Origin: an uncultured Sphingobacteriia bacterium
GTDB taxonomy: Bacteria; Bacteroidota; Bacteroidia; Chitinophagales; Chitinophagaceae
Assembly (NCBI GenBank): GCA_945957225.1
Contig: CAMFKK010000126.1
Location: 1 to 7,035, forward strand
Direction: 5' to 3'
DNA: 7,035 nucleotides
Shown here: positions 6,549 to 7,035 of the stretch, piece by piece
How positions within the stretch are numbered: the stretch's first letter is position 1
Layout: each line of letters begins with the position of its first letter
Program-made: the position numbers and the translations under genes
The notes under the pieces: model-generated
Databases searched by the model: none
What the model saw: the letters and a program-made list of their open reading frames with translations, nothing else
What the model was told of the DNA's origin: nothing

Positions 6549-7035
6549 ATGCAGTTATTGAAAACAACCAGGAATTTGGTTTGGCTACTGGCCGTTGCCG
6601 GATCATTTAGCGCCTGCGGTATTCTTGGAAAAAAATCAGATAAGTCTACGGCTACCGGCTGGAATTACAATGACAAAAACCAAGGTAATTTCAACGTGGT
6701 GAAACCTAAGGACATTACAACCGCTCCAGGTTTGGTCTTTGTTCAGGGTGGTACCTTTACCATGGGTGCTACACAGGAAGACGTAATGGGAGGCTGGAAC
6801 AATATCTCTAGAAGGGTTACAGTTCCATCATTCTTTATTGACAAGACTGAGGTTGCCAACGTGCACTATCGCGAGTATTTGTACTGGCTTGAAAATGTTT
6901 TTGGCCAAGCAGGAATGGATTCAGTGGTAGAGCAAGCAAAACCAGATACTTTAGTTTGGAGAAGCGAATTGGCATTTAATGAGCCATATGTTGAATATTA
7001 TTTCCGTCACCCTTCTTATAACTACTATCCTGTTG
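6549..7035 (+). CDS. gldJ: Gliding motility lipoprotein GldJ, N-terminal part
   Basis: GldJ is an outer-membrane lipoprotein of the gliding/T9SS machinery and a paralogue of the ring protein GldK/PorK. In Flavobacterium its loss abolishes gliding and destabilises GldK. Some 162 codons are present before the window ends. A lipoprotein signal is visible: MQLLKTTRN, hydrophobic LVWLLAVAGSF, then FSAC with the acylated Cys at residue 23; the -3 Phe is unusual but tolerable. The segment GWNYNDKNQGNFNV (37-50) and the start of a SUMF1/formylglycine-generating-enzyme fold, LVFVQGGTFTMG (62-73), follow. VPSFFIDKTEVAN, DTLVWRSELAFNEP and YFRHPSYNYYPV are the GldJ-like blocks that set it apart from GldK. 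No sulfatase-modifying activity is expected from this subfamily. The ATG at 6549 is chosen because it gives a complete signal peptide. The gene diverges from porU. Calling it GldJ rather than GldK is family recognition supported by its porU neighbour. Confidence 0.88.
   Translation, partial: MQLLKTTRNLVWLLAVAGSFSACGILGKKSDKSTATGWNYNDKNQGNFNVVKPKDITTAPGLVFVQGGTFTMGATQEDVMGGWNNISRRVTVPSFFIDKTEVANVHYREYLYWLENVFGQAGMDSVVEQAKPDTLVWRSELAFNEPYVEYYFRHPSYNYYPV

Noticed and set aside
6549..7035. Reading the SUMF1-fold protein as a sulfatase-modifying enzyme, or as GldK/PorK
   Set aside because: The lipoprotein signal and T9SS neighbourhood rule against a sulfatase maturase, and the DTLVWRSELAFNEP and YFRHPSYNYYPV blocks fit GldJ better than GldK.

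Overview
The window reads as a piece of a Bacteroidota chromosome, most likely from the Chitinophagales/Sphingobacteriales side of the phylum. The evidence is a type IX secretion system (T9SS) sortase (PorU) beside its outer-membrane shuttle protein (PorV), a GldJ-type SUMF1-fold lipoprotein, no clear Shine-Dalgarno sequences, and TAnnTTTG promoter boxes. An ispF gene means the MEP isoprenoid route is used, which argues mildly against the mevalonate-using Flavobacteriaceae. The lineage is inference.

Layout. Positions 1-45 are not biological: they are Illumina Nextera library adapter left on the contig end, including an apparent i7 index. From there to 6323 everything is on the minus strand, so transcription runs right to left: porU (2886-6323), porV (1649-2803), ispF (1120-1596) and a Wzx/PST-type polysaccharide flippase (from about 1026, cut off by the contig end). 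The gaps are 82, 52 and about 93 bases, consistent with one transcription unit, possibly with internal promoters. Positions 6324-6548 are a 225-base divergent promoter region. On the plus strand gldJ begins at 6549 and runs off the right end.

How the genes fit together. GldJ is a periplasm-facing outer-membrane lipoprotein of the gliding/T9SS apparatus. PorV binds cargo that has crossed the outer membrane and brings it to PorU, a cysteine-protease-like sortase that removes the C-terminal signal and joins the cargo to surface lipopolysaccharide. IspF makes an isoprenoid precursor needed for undecaprenyl carrier lipid. The flippase moves carrier-linked glycans across the inner membrane. A link between the last two and the glycan anchor used by PorU is attractive but is inference.

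No mobile element, CRISPR array, tRNA, rRNA or wholly unknown gene is visible. The main points of interest are the adapter remnant and the chimeric C-terminus it creates, a TTG start for porU, a start correction for ispF, a TAnnTTTG box before each of three minus-strand genes, and the head-to-head gldJ/porU arrangement.
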